This document shows positions 1 to 7,806 of a stretch of 64,000 nucleotides of DNA, one piece after another (position 1 is the stretch's first letter; each line of letters opens with the position of its first letter). Position numbers and translations under genes: made by a program. The DNA comes from JAICXG01 sp036825615 (GTDB lineage: Bacteria > Verrucomicrobiota > Verrucomicrobiia > Chthoniobacterales > UBA10450): assembly GCA_036825615.1 (NCBI GenBank), contig DAISXY010000007.1:124001-188000 (forward strand), in the 5' to 3' direction. Below the pieces are notes generated by a model. It made no database searches. It was not told where the DNA came from and worked only from the letters and a program-made list of their open reading frames with translations.

Positions 1-1691
1 TAGTTGATGCTATTCCGAAACTCACGTTTCAGCTCGATGCCGTCGGCACGAAGCCGCAGCGCACCTGAACTTGCCAGCAGTCCACTGCGGACTCCGGGTC
101 CAGCGAAATCGCGCAGGAGTCGCCGCGCGTAGCCTAAGTCGCGGGTCAGAAGAATCGGGAACTGTGCTAGCTCAGACATGAGTCGCGCGGCCGCCTCGGG
201 TTGCCAGTTCAAGACGTGGTTCACCCATTCGGCGTATCGCTCAGCGCGCAGACATCGCTTCGCAACGTTGAGGTGCAAGGCAGGGGTTGGCTTTACGATA
301 AGATCCTGTGGGATGGCGTCTGGGAATAAAGTTTGGCCCGCGACGCTTGCGCCGCCCTGAAGGGCTTCCTCGGAAACCCAAACCGTCCATCTTTCGCGAG
401 ACGCTGCGAGCGCTCGCCCCCACGCGCCGAGCCCGGCTTCGCCGTTATGGATTTCCTGTCCGCCTCCGACAAGCGCTACGACGACGCACCAACCACGACA
501 GCGCTCCATCACCCGCAACAGGAAGTCGGGTTCGGAGTGAGGGGCGGCAAGAATCGCGTTGCGTTGTATGGTGGTCAATTCACCGCGCTGAACGCGTTTG
601 GTGAGTCCTTTCTCAACTTTGTCTGCAGTCCAGACGCGTTGTGCCTCGTCGAATATGACTACCTGTTGCGGCGGAGGACGACTCTCGGGATCAAGCAGAT
701 GGCCTAAAGCAAAACGGTGTACGTTCTCCACTGGCGCGCTGAGGTTGTGCCCGATCTCTCGATGCTCGCGTCGCGCAGCGGTGCGATTAAGAGCGAGCGC
801 GGCATTAATTACGTTGAGCAGTGGCTGGTTGCCGCTGGCGAAAGAAGCCGTGTTCGCGGCGGCTTCCAACATCGCGGGCGAATATACTGCGTGCAGTCCC
901 ACTAATGTTTTCCCGGCGCCCGGTACGCCGGTGACGAAGCAAATCGAACGCAAGCCGTTGCCACGCGATTCGCGAACGACATCGAAGATGCAGTTGAGAG
1001 CATCCGACGTGTTGTCGGCATATGCGTGGCTGATCTCGCGAACATCGTGAGCTTCAAACAGCCGCTGCGCTTCCGCGATGACAGTGCGTGTCGGGTGCGC
1101 TTGCGAAGCGTCCCACTTCGCCATGTCGAGAGAATGTTCACCCGCCGCCAACAGCCGCTCATGTGCCATAGCAAGAGACGCCGCAAGCGACTCCCCGTTA
1201 CAGCACAATAAACGCTGCACGATCTGATGCCGATCTTCGCAGTCCGCGTTTGGAATTCGCTGGGGTTCGGGAGCAGCCGTCGCGACGAGAACGGGCGCAA
1301 TAGGAACACCTTCGCTCTCACGATGGAAGTCACGCAGATTCCAGCAGTACTCGCGCAGTTGCCACTTGTCGGGAGCAAGAAATTGCGACGCACCGATCTT
1401 GAATTCGATGGCGATGATTCCCGCTCCGTCGAGTAAAACTGCGTCCAAACGTTTTGGCCGTCCCGGAATCTGATATTCAAGCAGCAGACCCCACGTGTTA
1501 ACCATCGGCATACGTCGCCCGAGCTGGGTAAGAGACGAGCGGAGGATCTGTGCTTGCTCGATCCAAGCACTGTGTTGATCCGGTCGCAGGTCGAAGCCCA
1601 TTCCAACGACGCCGGACGTCAGGTGATTCATGAGACTCGCGGCATCGACCGCGAGGAACTCCGCAACTGTTGCCCGATAGTACGCGGCCAT
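1..1691 (-). CDS. PD-(D/E)XK plus DUF2075-type P-loop ATPase, 3' end beyond window
   Basis: The frame stays open from ATG 1691 to the left edge (563 codons, no stop), so the C-terminus is missing. The first part holds RLDAVLLDG followed by IAIEFKIG, a D...ExK arrangement like PD-(D/E)XK nucleases. The middle has a Walker A motif (FVTGVPGAGKT), a Walker B-like VVIFDEAQRVW, then VVALVGGGQEIHNGEAGL, a signature of the DUF2075 / Schlafen-group-3-like helicase family. Proteins of this family are ATPases thought to act on nucleic acid, and several lie in defence islands. It starts 3 bases after the stop of an XRE regulator and is probably co-transcribed with it. A defence role is inference; the domain assignment is fairly sure. 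Confidence 0.8.
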   Translation of the reverse strand, partial: MAAYYRATVAEFLAVDAASLMNHLTSGVVGMGFDLRPDQHSAWIEQAQILRSSLTQLGRRMPMVNTWGLLLEYQIPGRPKRLDAVLLDGAGIIAIEFKIGASQFLAPDKWQLREYCWNLRDFHRESEGVPIAPVLVATAAPEPQRIPNADCEDRHQIVQRLLCCNGESLAASLAMAHERLLAAGEHSLDMAKWDASQAHPTRTVIAEAQRLFEAHDVREISHAYADNTSDALNCIFDVVRESRGNGLRSICFVTGVPGAGKTLVGLHAVYSPAMLEAAANTASFASGNQPLLNVINAALALNRTAARREHREIGHNLSAPVENVHRFALGHLLDPESRPPPQQVVIFDEAQRVWTADKVEKGLTKRVQRGELTTIQRNAILAAPHSEPDFLLRVMERCRGWCVVVALVGGGQEIHNGEAGLGAWGRALAASRERWTVWVSEEALQGGASVAGQTLFPDAIPQDLIVKPTPALHLNVAKRCLRAERYAEWVNHVLNWQPEAAARLMSELAQFPILLTRDLGYARRLLRDFAGPGVRSGLLASSGALRLRADGIELKREFRNSIN

Positions 1692-1694
1692 CCC

Positions 1695-1934
1695 TCAGTC
1701 CTTGATCCCGAGCAACCACGTCACTTTGACGTCTAGAGCTTTGGCTAGCGCCACCAACTCGAAATCCAGAACGCCGCGAATCCCGGTCTCGATCTTCGCT
1801 ACGCCGGCACGGTCGATCGAGACACCCCATTTTGAGAGCCTTCTCGAAAGCTCGTCCTGCGTCAGCGGTGGATCGGCGGCGGCACGCGCTTCCTTCACGC
1901 GTCCACCGACGAGATTCTGTGAACTCTGGCCCAT
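1695..1934 (-). CDS. XRE-family helix-turn-helix regulator
   Basis: This 79-residue protein is almost entirely one Cro/C1-type HTH domain: TQDELSRRLSKWGVSIDRAGVAKIETG is followed by a second helical part ending LAKALDVKVTWLLG. It begins with ATG at 1934, and its stop lies 3 bases before the start of the nuclease/ATPase gene, so the two form an operon. A near-perfect palindrome 41 bases upstream is a candidate operator for autorepression. It could also act as the antitoxin-like control element of the partner gene. Family assignment is confident; the regulatory target is inferred from position. Confidence 0.85.
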   Translation of the reverse strand: MGQSSQNLVGGRVKEARAAADPPLTQDELSRRLSKWGVSIDRAGVAKIETGIRGVLDFELVALAKALDVKVTWLLGIKD

Positions 1935-1974
1935 AGGCTGAGGGCCAGGCTACCAGGTTCATGTCGCCATTGTT

Positions 1975-1991
1975 TGTTCTAGTATAGAACA
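1975..1991. promoter_or_regulatory. Candidate operator palindrome upstream of XRE gene
   Basis: TGTTCTA-GTA-TAGAACA is a perfect 7-base inverted repeat with a 3-base spacer, 41 bases upstream of the XRE start codon. Its size and position fit the operator of a dimeric Cro/C1-type repressor. Binding is inferred, not shown. Confidence 0.55.
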
Positions 1992-2020
1992 TCACTTACC
2001 ACGAGTTCTGGCGCCCTTAA

Positions 2021-2337
2021 GGTCCGGTTACGCTGCGCGGCCGAATCGTTGCAGTTCCGCTTTCCGCGCGAGGAAACCGCGGGAATTATCCCACGCAACC
2101 TTTTGCCCTCTTCGTTGACGGCTGTTTCCGGCATCGACATGAGGGCTGCAAACTACACGCCCAAAACGCGGCAGGAGTTCTGGCTGCCGAAGTTCGAACG
2201 CAACGTTGCCTAGCGAACGGCTTGTCAATCGCACGCTACGAAAAGCTGACTGGAAGGTCGTCAGGATTTGGGAGTGCGAACTCGGCCCGAAGAATTCGAG
2301 GCGAGTAGTTAGCCGTATCAGGAGAGCATTAAGGTAA
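2021..2337 (+). pseudogene. Vsr-type (very short patch repair) endonuclease, frameshifted remnant
   Basis: Three reading frames together spell most of a Vsr protein. FALFVDGCF-RHRHEGCKLH lies in one frame from about 2103, YTPKTRQEFWLPKFERNVA in the next from about 2152 with a TAG at its end, and RLVNRTLRKADWKVVRIWECELG in the third, closing at TAA 2335-2337. Intact Vsr proteins read FVDGCFWH; the Trp is Arg here. At least two frame changes and one stop make it non-functional as read. Vsr nicks T:G mismatches beside cytosine-5 methylases, but no such methylase is visible here. The N-terminal limit is uncertain. Sequencing error is possible, though several changes in one short gene make it less likely. 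Confidence 0.75.
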
Positions 2338-2441
2338 GGGGCGCGAGCTCGGTGTCGAGCCGACTAGCGACACTGGTGGGCCGGAGTAAGTAATGGTGGT
2401 CAGGGCGTGAATCCTTCAAAAAAAGCCGAAGCAAAACATCT

Positions 2442-2743
2442 TCAGCTCTTCGATATGGTTACCGTGGCGCGGTAGCCGAGCCGGCGAAGGAATTGCTCGC
2501 AATCCTGCCAGCGCAGCCCGAATGGAAAGCCCGGCCTCGCTCCGCACCTGCGGGGCTGCGTTACGGCAGCCAGATCGGCTACCCCGAGGCGGCCGACAAT
2601 GTCCGACAAAATTTCCGTGTCGTTTCGTCGAACTCCACGTCGAGCAGGACGCGCTCTGCCCAGTCCACCAGTTCCGCCTGGGTGACCTCGCCGTGCAGGT
2701 AATCGGCAATCTTCTCGGCAACGCTCGGGCGCGTGATTTTCAT
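2442..2743 (-). pseudogene. Small conserved protein broken by one frameshift
   Basis: Starting at ATG 2743 the frame reads MKITRPSVAEKIADYLHG then VTQAELVDWAERVLLDVEF and hits a stop at 2579. Shifting one frame near 2620 restores a convincing continuation, EILSDIVGRLGVADLAAV then LRWQDCEQFLRRLGYRATV, ending at TGA 2442-2444. The pieces resemble a family of about 90-100 residue bacterial proteins of unknown function. A single indel therefore seems to have inactivated it, or the assembly has an error here. It lies among other broken small genes. Confidence 0.6.
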
Positions 2744-2832
2744 CCGTTGCACAATGCTAAACATGCGGTGACCCAAATCGACAGGAAACGACCGCTGAAG
2801 CGTCGGCGACTGGCAACAGCGGCTTCCTTGCG

Positions 2833-3276
2833 TCAGTCTTCGAGTTCGGTGAGATCAGCTAGGTCCTGAGGGCGTCCGACCGCACGCTTATTGGCGATGA
2901 GGAGGGTTTTGCTGAGGAAGGATACCGGCAGGTTATCCAATTCCGCCGAGACCCTGGTCGTAAAGGCTTCGTCGATGCTGACGCCGGTGATGCTCGTAAG
3001 AAGGTCAACCCGGTTCGGAGCGCGACCAAGTTGGACGACCTGGCCGGGGGTGGTGAAGTCTGATGCGTTCATTCCCAGATCGCCGAAGCCAAATTCATTC
3101 AGGGCGGCGACGATTTTCGCGGCGTTCTCGGCCGTCGGCCGGACAAGGATATCCAGGTCGCCGGTATAACGAGGCCGCGCGTGGAAGGCGAGGCTGTGCG
3201 CGCCGACGATCAAATAGTCAACGCGGTGCGAGTTTAATAACGCGATAAGTTCTCTCGAGTCGCTGCTCAGGGCCAT
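2833..3276 (-). CDS. Minimal nucleotidyltransferase (MNT/AbiEii-like)
   Basis: The 147-residue protein has the nucleotidyltransferase core DYLIVGAHSLAFHARPRYTGDLDILVRP, where GDLDILV carries the paired acidic metal ligands after an upstream G-A-H. Start ATG 3276 was chosen because homology begins at MALSSDSRELIALLNS. Its 5' end overlaps the 3' end of a small partner gene by 59 bases, so the two are translationally coupled. Such pairs are widespread and behave like toxin-antitoxin or abortive-infection modules in some bacteria (MNT/HEPN, AbiE), but this partner is not an obvious HEPN protein. A decayed copy of the same pair lies at 7365-7924. Confidence 0.75.
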   Translation of the reverse strand: MALSSDSRELIALLNSHRVDYLIVGAHSLAFHARPRYTGDLDILVRPTAENAAKIVAALNEFGFGDLGMNASDFTTPGQVVQLGRAPNRVDLLTSITGVSIDEAFTTRVSAELDNLPVSFLSKTLLIANKRAVGRPQDLADLTELED

Positions 3277-3394
3277 GCTTGAGGAGTTCCAGGAGAATGT
3301 CGAGGCGCGCCTGGGGCTCGAGTTTCTTGTAAAAGTCACGATCGGCTTTCTCCGCTTTCTCGAAGCTTCGGAATGTCGCGACCTTCTTCTCCAT
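3218..3394 (-). CDS. Small partner protein of the nucleotidyltransferase
   Basis: This 58-residue charged protein begins MEKKVATFRSFEKAEKADRD and continues YKKLEPQARLDILLELL to a basic C-terminus. It overlaps the nucleotidyltransferase start by 59 bases. ATG 3394 was preferred over ATG 3409 because the decayed paralogue at 7747-7924 has a GTG at the equivalent place. Similar short proteins commonly precede such nucleotidyltransferases, suggesting a two-protein module. Its biochemical role is not known to me. Confidence 0.65.
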   Translation of the reverse strand: MEKKVATFRSFEKAEKADRDFYKKLEPQARLDILLELLKHGPEQRLERTYRVIKLAPR

Positions 3395-3678
3395 GTCTGA
3401 GTCTAACATACAGGTGCACGAAGATGAAGGCTGAACTCGCTAGCGATGATCTGGAATCTGCCAAACGGTGGATGCGTGGGGGAAGGGAGTGACTCCTGGC
3501 ATTTCGGTGCGCGACGCGCGGCATTCACGCAGGCATTTCGGACTTTGATGACACTCCGCGTCCTACGCTTGCGTGGCGCATAATGCCTGCCGTCTCCCAG
3601 GGTTGAGACAAACCTCGGATTTAGCTGCACATTCCGGAGCGTGGAAAAGGATGTCACAGCCATGTTGAGACTGGCCCT

Positions 3679-4215
3679 ATGAGCGTCGTCGTTGAAATCG
3701 TAAAACGCGCGCAACAGGAAAAGCTTCCGTGTCTTCTTGTGGGCGGGCATGCCGTCATCCTCTATGCGGTGCCGCGGTTTACGCGCGACATCGATTTCCT
3801 CGTCCCAGATCATGCAGTCGAGCAGTGGCTGGGGTTTCTCCAGCGGCTTAGCTACCGCGTTTATCATCGCACCGAGGCTTTCATCCAGCTCGAACCCGCT
3901 ACACCGGGCACTTTGCCGCCAATCGACCTGATCCTCGTGGACGAAAAGACGTGGGCTAATCTCCTCGCGAAAGCCGAGGAGCGTGACGCGGGTGAAGGAA
4001 TGCGTTTGCCCGTGCCTCACCCCTGGCATCTGATCGCGATGAAGCTCACGGCCGCGAAGGCGCCCGGGCGCCGTGCGAACGGATCGGATTGGAGTGATAT
4101 TCTGGACCTGATGAGAACGTGCAAGATTGATCTGGCTGATCCAGAGTTCCGGCAGCTGGTGATCCGATTTGGCGGAGAGGAAGCCTTGCAGCGAATGAAA
4201 GAGGCATTGCGATGA
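3679..4215 (+). CDS. Nucleotidyltransferase-fold protein (AbiEii/DUF6036-like)
   Basis: A 178-residue protein with CLLVGGHAVILYAVPRFTRD followed by IDFLVP, the classic nucleotidyltransferase motif in which the two Asp residues bind metal. HPWHLIAMKLTAAKAPGRR with a later Asp is typical of the AbiEii/DUF6036 group, where the C-terminal part is helical. The stop overlaps the start of the next small gene (ATGA at 4212-4215), which marks a coupled pair. It is unrelated in detail to the pair at 2833-3394. A toxin-like role is an inference from family and context. Confidence 0.75.
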   Translation: MSVVVEIVKRAQQEKLPCLLVGGHAVILYAVPRFTRDIDFLVPDHAVEQWLGFLQRLSYRVYHRTEAFIQLEPATPGTLPPIDLILVDEKTWANLLAKAEERDAGEGMRLPVPHPWHLIAMKLTAAKAPGRRANGSDWSDILDLMRTCKIDLADPEFRQLVIRFGGEEALQRMKEALR

Positions 4216-4436
4216 GCGCAAAGATCGACCCTGCGGATATGCGGTTTCCATCCGGAGAGAACACCTTGTCGCGCAGCCACCTTCGGCAAGCACCGAGTTG
4301 GAGCGAGTTCATGCGAGAAATCGAACCCGAATGGCAGCGCTACATGCGCGAGCATGACTCACCCGAAGAACGGCTTCGGAGCAAAAACCCGGAGCGCTTC
4401 ACCCTTCCCTATGACACCACAACCGCTCGTCCCTGA
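4212..4436 (+). CDS. Small partner protein, copy 1 of a tandem pair
   Basis: 74 residues, starting at the ATGA overlap with the nucleotidyltransferase. Its C-terminal third, RYMREHDSPEERLRSKNPE then RFTLP, is nearly repeated in the next gene. There is no recognised domain; it is acidic and probably helical. Position suggests the cognate partner (antitoxin-like) of the nucleotidyltransferase. Its last 26 bases overlap the following gene. Confidence 0.6.
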   Translation: MSAKIDPADMRFPSGENTLSRSHLRQAPSWSEFMREIEPEWQRYMREHDSPEERLRSKNPERFTLPYDTTTARP

Positions 4437-4608
4437 CCTGAAGCTGCCGGAATTCGAGCAGCCACAGTTGGAGTATTGGCCGTCAAAAATGTCGTGGGTA
4501 GACGCGATGCGCCAGTTCGAGGAAGCCCGAAGACGCTACATGCGCGAGCACGATTCCCCAGAAGAGCGGCTCCAGAGCAAAAACCCGGAGCCGTTCAAGC
4601 TTCCGTAG
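4411..4608 (+). CDS. Small partner protein, copy 2 of a tandem pair
   Basis: 65 residues from ATG 4411, reading MTPQPLVPDLKLPEFEQPQ, then WVDAMRQFEEARRRYMREHD and SPEERLQSKNPEPFKLP. The last 24 residues match the tail of the preceding protein at 21 positions, so the gene looks like a local duplication that has diverged at its N-terminus. It overlaps the preceding gene by 26 bases. Function unknown. Confidence 0.55.
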   Translation: MTPQPLVPDLKLPEFEQPQLEYWPSKMSWVDAMRQFEEARRRYMREHDSPEERLQSKNPEPFKLP

Positions 4609-4680
4609 TCGAGGGATCGAACGTCACGGCGATCGGGCGCGATGCCCGCGCCGCGCTCCATCCCGGCGGTGCCGAGGAGG

Positions 4681-4951
4681 TCAGTGACGATACAATCCAA
4701 GGTCGCGAAATAGCGTAGTCACCAGCGATTGAAGTTTCTCGATATCCCGGGTGCCGTCCTGCACCCCACGAAGAACCTCTTCGATGTGATCCGCGATTCC
4801 CCTTCGTCAGCTCGCGGAAGCGGGCAACGGACACCGCTTCATCTTCCAAAGCAGAGGCGAGGGCCCGACACACATTTGCAAGCACGAAGAAGGTTAGCGT
4901 TTCTGCGCGGTCCTGCGCCAGGCGATGAAATTCCCTCGCTAACAACTTCAG
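4681..4951 (-). pseudogene. Small helical protein broken by a single-base insertion
   Basis: The frame reads LKLLAREFHRLAQDRAETLT, FFVLANVCRALASALEDEA and VARFRELTKG, then runs into unrelated residues. Removing one base at the GGGGAATC near 4800 gives IADHIEEVLRGVQDGTRDI and EKLQSLVTTLFRDLGLYRH with a stop at 4681-4683. The joined product would be about 88 mostly helical residues. No clear ATG remains at the 5' end. I do not recognise the family. Another gene that a single indel has opened. Confidence 0.5.
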
Positions 4952-4982
4952 CTAGTCGTGGCTCCGCTGACCCGGTAACTGA

Positions 4983-5666
4983 TCAAGTAGCCGCGATAGG
5001 AGATCGTCGGGAGGCATTCGTGACGACGTCTTCGCGAGTGAAAATCGAAACCACTTCATGACCGCGCTGCTCGATGGCCTGCCGACCGCCCTCCTGGCGA
5101 TCGACCAGGACGAGAACAAAGGCCACCTTGCCTCCGGAGGCTTCCACCGCCTCAATGGCCTGGAGAGTTGATCCACCAGTTGTGATGACGTCGTCGACGA
5201 CGACGACCGAATCGCCGGGCGAGAAGTTTCCTTCGATCAGCTTATGCCGGCCGTGAGATTTGGGCGTCTTCCTGACCGTGAAGGTCTGGAGAGCGGCCGC
5301 AGGATTGTGATTGAGAGCTGCGATTCCGATGCTGAGAGCGATCGGATCTGCGCCCATCGTCAATCCGCCGATCGCATCGACGCGCACGCCCAGTCTCTGC
5401 GCGGTCTCCTCTACCAACCGCCAGCCGACTTCGCCGACCAAATGCGCTCCACGCGGGTCCAGGGTCGTTAACTTCGCATCGATGTAGAGGTCGCTCTGCG
5501 CGCCAGAAGCGAGAGTAAAGCTGCCTTCGCAGACTGATTTCTCTTTTAGAATGCTCAGCAAGTTTGCTGCGGAAAGGTCTCGATTCACGTCAACCTGTGA
5601 AGCCGATTCAGTGGTCCTGACGCAGTATGTGGTGTCTTGGACGGCGAGCATTTCGAAGTCCAACAA
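4983..5666 (-). CDS. pyrE: Orotate phosphoribosyltransferase
   Basis: Converts orotate and PRPP to orotidine 5'-phosphate in pyrimidine synthesis. The PRPP-binding loop VVVVDDVITTGGST is intact, GGLTMGADPIALSI matches the type I PRTase hood region, and VRKTPKSHGRHKLIEG contains the flexible catalytic loop Lys residues. The frame opens at 5666, but homology begins about 27 residues later (VNRDLSAANLL), so the true start may be the GTG there. It is the first clearly core gene from the left edge, flanked by broken small genes on both sides. Confidence 0.92.
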   Translation of the reverse strand: MLDFEMLAVQDTTYCVRTTESASQVDVNRDLSAANLLSILKEKSVCEGSFTLASGAQSDLYIDAKLTTLDPRGAHLVGEVGWRLVEETAQRLGVRVDAIGGLTMGADPIALSIGIAALNHNPAAALQTFTVRKTPKSHGRHKLIEGNFSPGDSVVVVDDVITTGGSTLQAIEAVEASGGKVAFVLVLVDRQEGGRQAIEQRGHEVVSIFTREDVVTNASRRSPIAAT

Positions 5667-5804
5667 CGATACTGCACAGCGTCAAGGCAAATTTATCGCA
5701 TGCCTCGATCAGCTGGTAAAGGCGGCGTAGAGGATCAAAAAGGATGGGAACGCGTCAGTCTGGATTCTCGCTCGAATCGAGGAGCGCGTAGCTTCCATGG
5801 GTCA

Positions 5805-6188
5805 TCAGCATTTCCGGCTTGCGCGCTGCGCCGCAGCCACACTCACGTATTTCTCGACCCAGTTTTGGATGTCGGTCTGCTCTTGCGGCTCCAATGCGCG
5901 GGTGACTTTGCCGGGCACTCCGAGGACGAAAGAGCCGCGCGGGATAATGGTCGCCTGGGTGACGAGAGCCTCGGCGCCGATGATGGAATGATGACCGATG
6001 ACGGCGCCGTCGAGGATGGTGGCGCGCATGCCGATGAGACATTCGTCCTCGATCGTGCAGGCGTGGATCATGGCGGCGTGACCGATCGTGACGTAGCGCC
6101 CGATGCGGACCGGGTACTCGTCGGCCAGGTGGATGATGGTGCCGTCCTGCACGTTGGTGGCTTCGCCGATCTCGATGAAGTTGATGTC
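5805..6188 (-). pseudogene. 5'-truncated copy of gamma-carbonic anhydrase
   Basis: This copy encodes the C-terminal two thirds of a left-handed beta-helix protein (NVQDGTIIHLADEYPVRIG onward), nearly identical to the full gene at 6819-7349. The two match until GTTGATGTC (6180-6188 here, 7195-7203 there), then diverge abruptly. The first 50 or so residues are therefore absent and no start codon fits the truncated end. It looks like the product of a partial duplication. Slow divergence in the retained part (for example IIPRGSF against IIPPGSL) suggests the event is not very recent, or that some expression persists. Confidence 0.75.
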
Positions 6189-6232
6189 ACCGCTGGCTTG
6201 ATGAATTTGTTTCCGGTGGCTACGCTTGCGCT

Positions 6233-6445
6233 GTGACAGCAGGTGAAATCATCCGGGAAATTGATCGGCTTCCGGCGAGTGAAAAGGCTGAAGTTCTGCG
6301 CGTGTTGCTTCGCTCGCCAGGGGCCAACCGCAAACTCTCGCCCGACGAGCTCGTGGCTTTGGCGGATCAAATGGTCGCCGCGAAAGATCCTGCCGAGGCG
6401 GATCGGCTCGAAGCGCAAATTGTCGCCGGTTTCTACGGCCGGTGA
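6233..6445 (+). CDS. Small putative antitoxin-like protein
   Basis: 70 residues from GTG 6233: MTAGEIIREIDRLPASEKAE then LRVLLRSPGANRKLSPDEL. The sequence is helical and highly charged, with the EIDRLPASEKAEVLR pattern frequent in short antitoxin-like proteins. It is followed 3 bases later by a second small gene that is frameshifted, so it is the first half of a former pair. It sits in the space between the two gamma-carbonic anhydrase copies. Confidence 0.5.
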   Translation: MTAGEIIREIDRLPASEKAEVLRVLLRSPGANRKLSPDELVALADQMVAAKDPAEADRLEAQIVAGFYGR

Positions 6446-6448
6446 GCG

Positions 6449-6695
6449 ATGCCTCGAATTCAGCGCGATGAAATTCCTGATGCATTGATGGCGCACCTGA
6501 TTCGGCGCGTGCGCGAACGAAATATCTCGACCGCTAAGCTTGGGCTGTTCTACGCGCTGGCCCGACAGCCACCCAGAAGTCCCCGAAGGAGAGTGGTTCA
6601 AACGTTTCCCGGAGCTGATCGTTTGTGAAGAAGGCGCGCTTGTTAAGACATTTCTCCGAATCGGACAAGCACCTGCTGGAGAAGAAGTGAAATAG
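6449..6695 (+). pseudogene. Second gene of small pair, frameshifted
   Basis: From ATG 6449 the frame reads MPRIQRDEIPDALMAHLIRR, VRERNISTAKLGLFYALA and then goes out of frame. Dropping one C near 6562 restores DSHPEVPEGEWFKRFPEL and IVCEEGALVKTFLRIGQAP to a TAG at 6693-6695, for an original product of about 81 residues. I recognise the PEVPEGEWFKRFP pattern from small bacterial proteins of unknown function. It follows the previous small gene by 3 bases. Confidence 0.55.
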
Positions 6696-6729
6696 AGGAG
6701 CGTGGTCGGTCATGCATCTTCCCATCGGG

Positions 6730-6800
6730 GGCACACGCCGGCTTGCAGCCCGGCGCGCGAGAAAAGAGTTGTCGCAACGGGGCGGTCCTAGGCTGTCAGC
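6730..6800. repeat. Short hairpin-forming intergenic sequence
   Basis: Contains GCCGGCTTGCAGCCCGGC (imperfect hairpin) and TAGGCTGTCAGCCTA (perfect 6-base arms around three bases). Such short hairpins recur between genes in many GC-rich genomes. There is no T-run, so intrinsic termination is not supported. Confidence 0.4.
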
Positions 6801-6818
6801 CTATGATTTTCGCTCGAG

Positions 6819-7349
6819 TCAGAGCCTCTGCCGACTGCAATGCGCCGCGGCGAGCTTCACGTATTTGTCCGCCGACTTCAGGATCTTGGTCTGCTCTTGC
6901 GGCTCGAGTGTGCGGGTGACTTTGCCGGGAACTCCAAGCACGAGTGAGCCGGGCGGGATGATGGCTCCCTGGGTGACGAGGGCTCCGGCGCCGATGATGG
7001 AATGATGACCGATGACGGCGCCGTCAAGGACGGTGGCGCGCATGCCGATAAGGCATTCGTCCTCGATCGTGCAGGCGTGGATCATGGCGGCGTGGCCAAT
7101 GGTGACGTAGCGCCCGATGCGGACCGGGTACTCGTCGGCCAGATGGATGATGGTGCCGTCCTGCACGTTGGTGGCTTCGCCGATCTCGATGAAGTTGATG
7201 TCGGCGCGCAGGACGCAGCCGGGCCAGACGCTGACGTGCGGCCCGAGCCGGACGTCTCCAATCAAGGTTGCACCGAGAGCGACGTAAGCGGTCGGGTCAA
7301 TGGCGGGCTCTTTGGCGAGAAAGGTGGCGACTTGTTCGTTCAAGGTCAT
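6819..7349 (-). CDS. Gamma-class carbonic anhydrase-like protein, full-length
   Basis: The 176-residue protein is a left-handed beta-helix of hexapeptide repeats. NVQDGTIIHL, IGHAAMIHACTIEDECLIGM and VIGHHSIIGAGALV carry the three His positions that bind zinc in the gamma-CA family (YrdA/PaaY/CaiE group). Such proteins form trimers and are often cytoplasmic; not all have proven carbonic anhydrase activity. The N-terminus MTLNEQVATFLAKEPAIDPTA is complete. A truncated copy lies about 1 kb away. Confidence 0.85.
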   Translation of the reverse strand: MTLNEQVATFLAKEPAIDPTAYVALGATLIGDVRLGPHVSVWPGCVLRADINFIEIGEATNVQDGTIIHLADEYPVRIGRYVTIGHAAMIHACTIEDECLIGMRATVLDGAVIGHHSIIGAGALVTQGAIIPPGSLVLGVPGKVTRTLEPQEQTKILKSADKYVKLAAAHCSRQRL

Positions 7350-7364
7350 GCCGACTCCATCGCC

Positions 7365-7806
7365 TCAACTCTCGAGCTCCGCCAGGTCAGCAAGATGCTG
7401 CGGACGCCCGGTGGCTCGCTTGTTCGCGATCAGCAGAGCTTTGCTCAAAACCAGGACGGGCAGGCCATCCAACTCTGCCGCGACCGCTGTGGCGAAGGCT
7501 TGTTCACTGTCCACTCCGCTGATGCTGGTAAGGAGGTCGACTCGGTTGGGAGCTCGTCCGAGCTGAATGATCTGCTCTGGATTAACCAAATCGGCTTCAC
7601 TCATTCCCAACTCGGAAAAGCCGAATGCATCGAGGGCCGCGGCCGTCCTGGCGGTGTTCTGCGGCGTAGCACGAATGAAGATCCAGGTTGCCGGTATCGC
7701 GGCCTGGCGTGGTAAGCGAGGCTGTATGCGCCGACAACCAGAGATACTCAACGTCGCGGGAATTTAGTAACGCGACAAACTCTCTGAAGTCGCTGCTCAG
7801 GCGCAT
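7365..7806 (-). pseudogene. Decayed nucleotidyltransferase, paralogue of the 2833-3276 gene
   Basis: Fragments in three frames align with the intact gene: MRLSSDFREFVALLNSRDVE in one frame, VVGAYSLAYHARPRY in a second, TGNLDL back in the first, and ATPQNTARTAAALDAFGF through LGRAPNRVDLLTSISGV to LADLAELES in the third. At least three indels are needed to join them, all within about 90 bases around the active-site motif, so the catalytic core is destroyed. The 3' half is still well preserved. Confidence 0.8.

Noticed and set aside
902..1606. 234-codon open frame on the minus strand
   Set aside because: It is out of frame with the DUF2075-type ATPase, whose frame carries Walker A and B motifs and is open to the window edge.
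2416..2721. 101-codon minus-strand open frame
   Set aside because: Its translation is low-complexity and out of frame with the two well-behaved pieces of the broken gene at 2442-2743.
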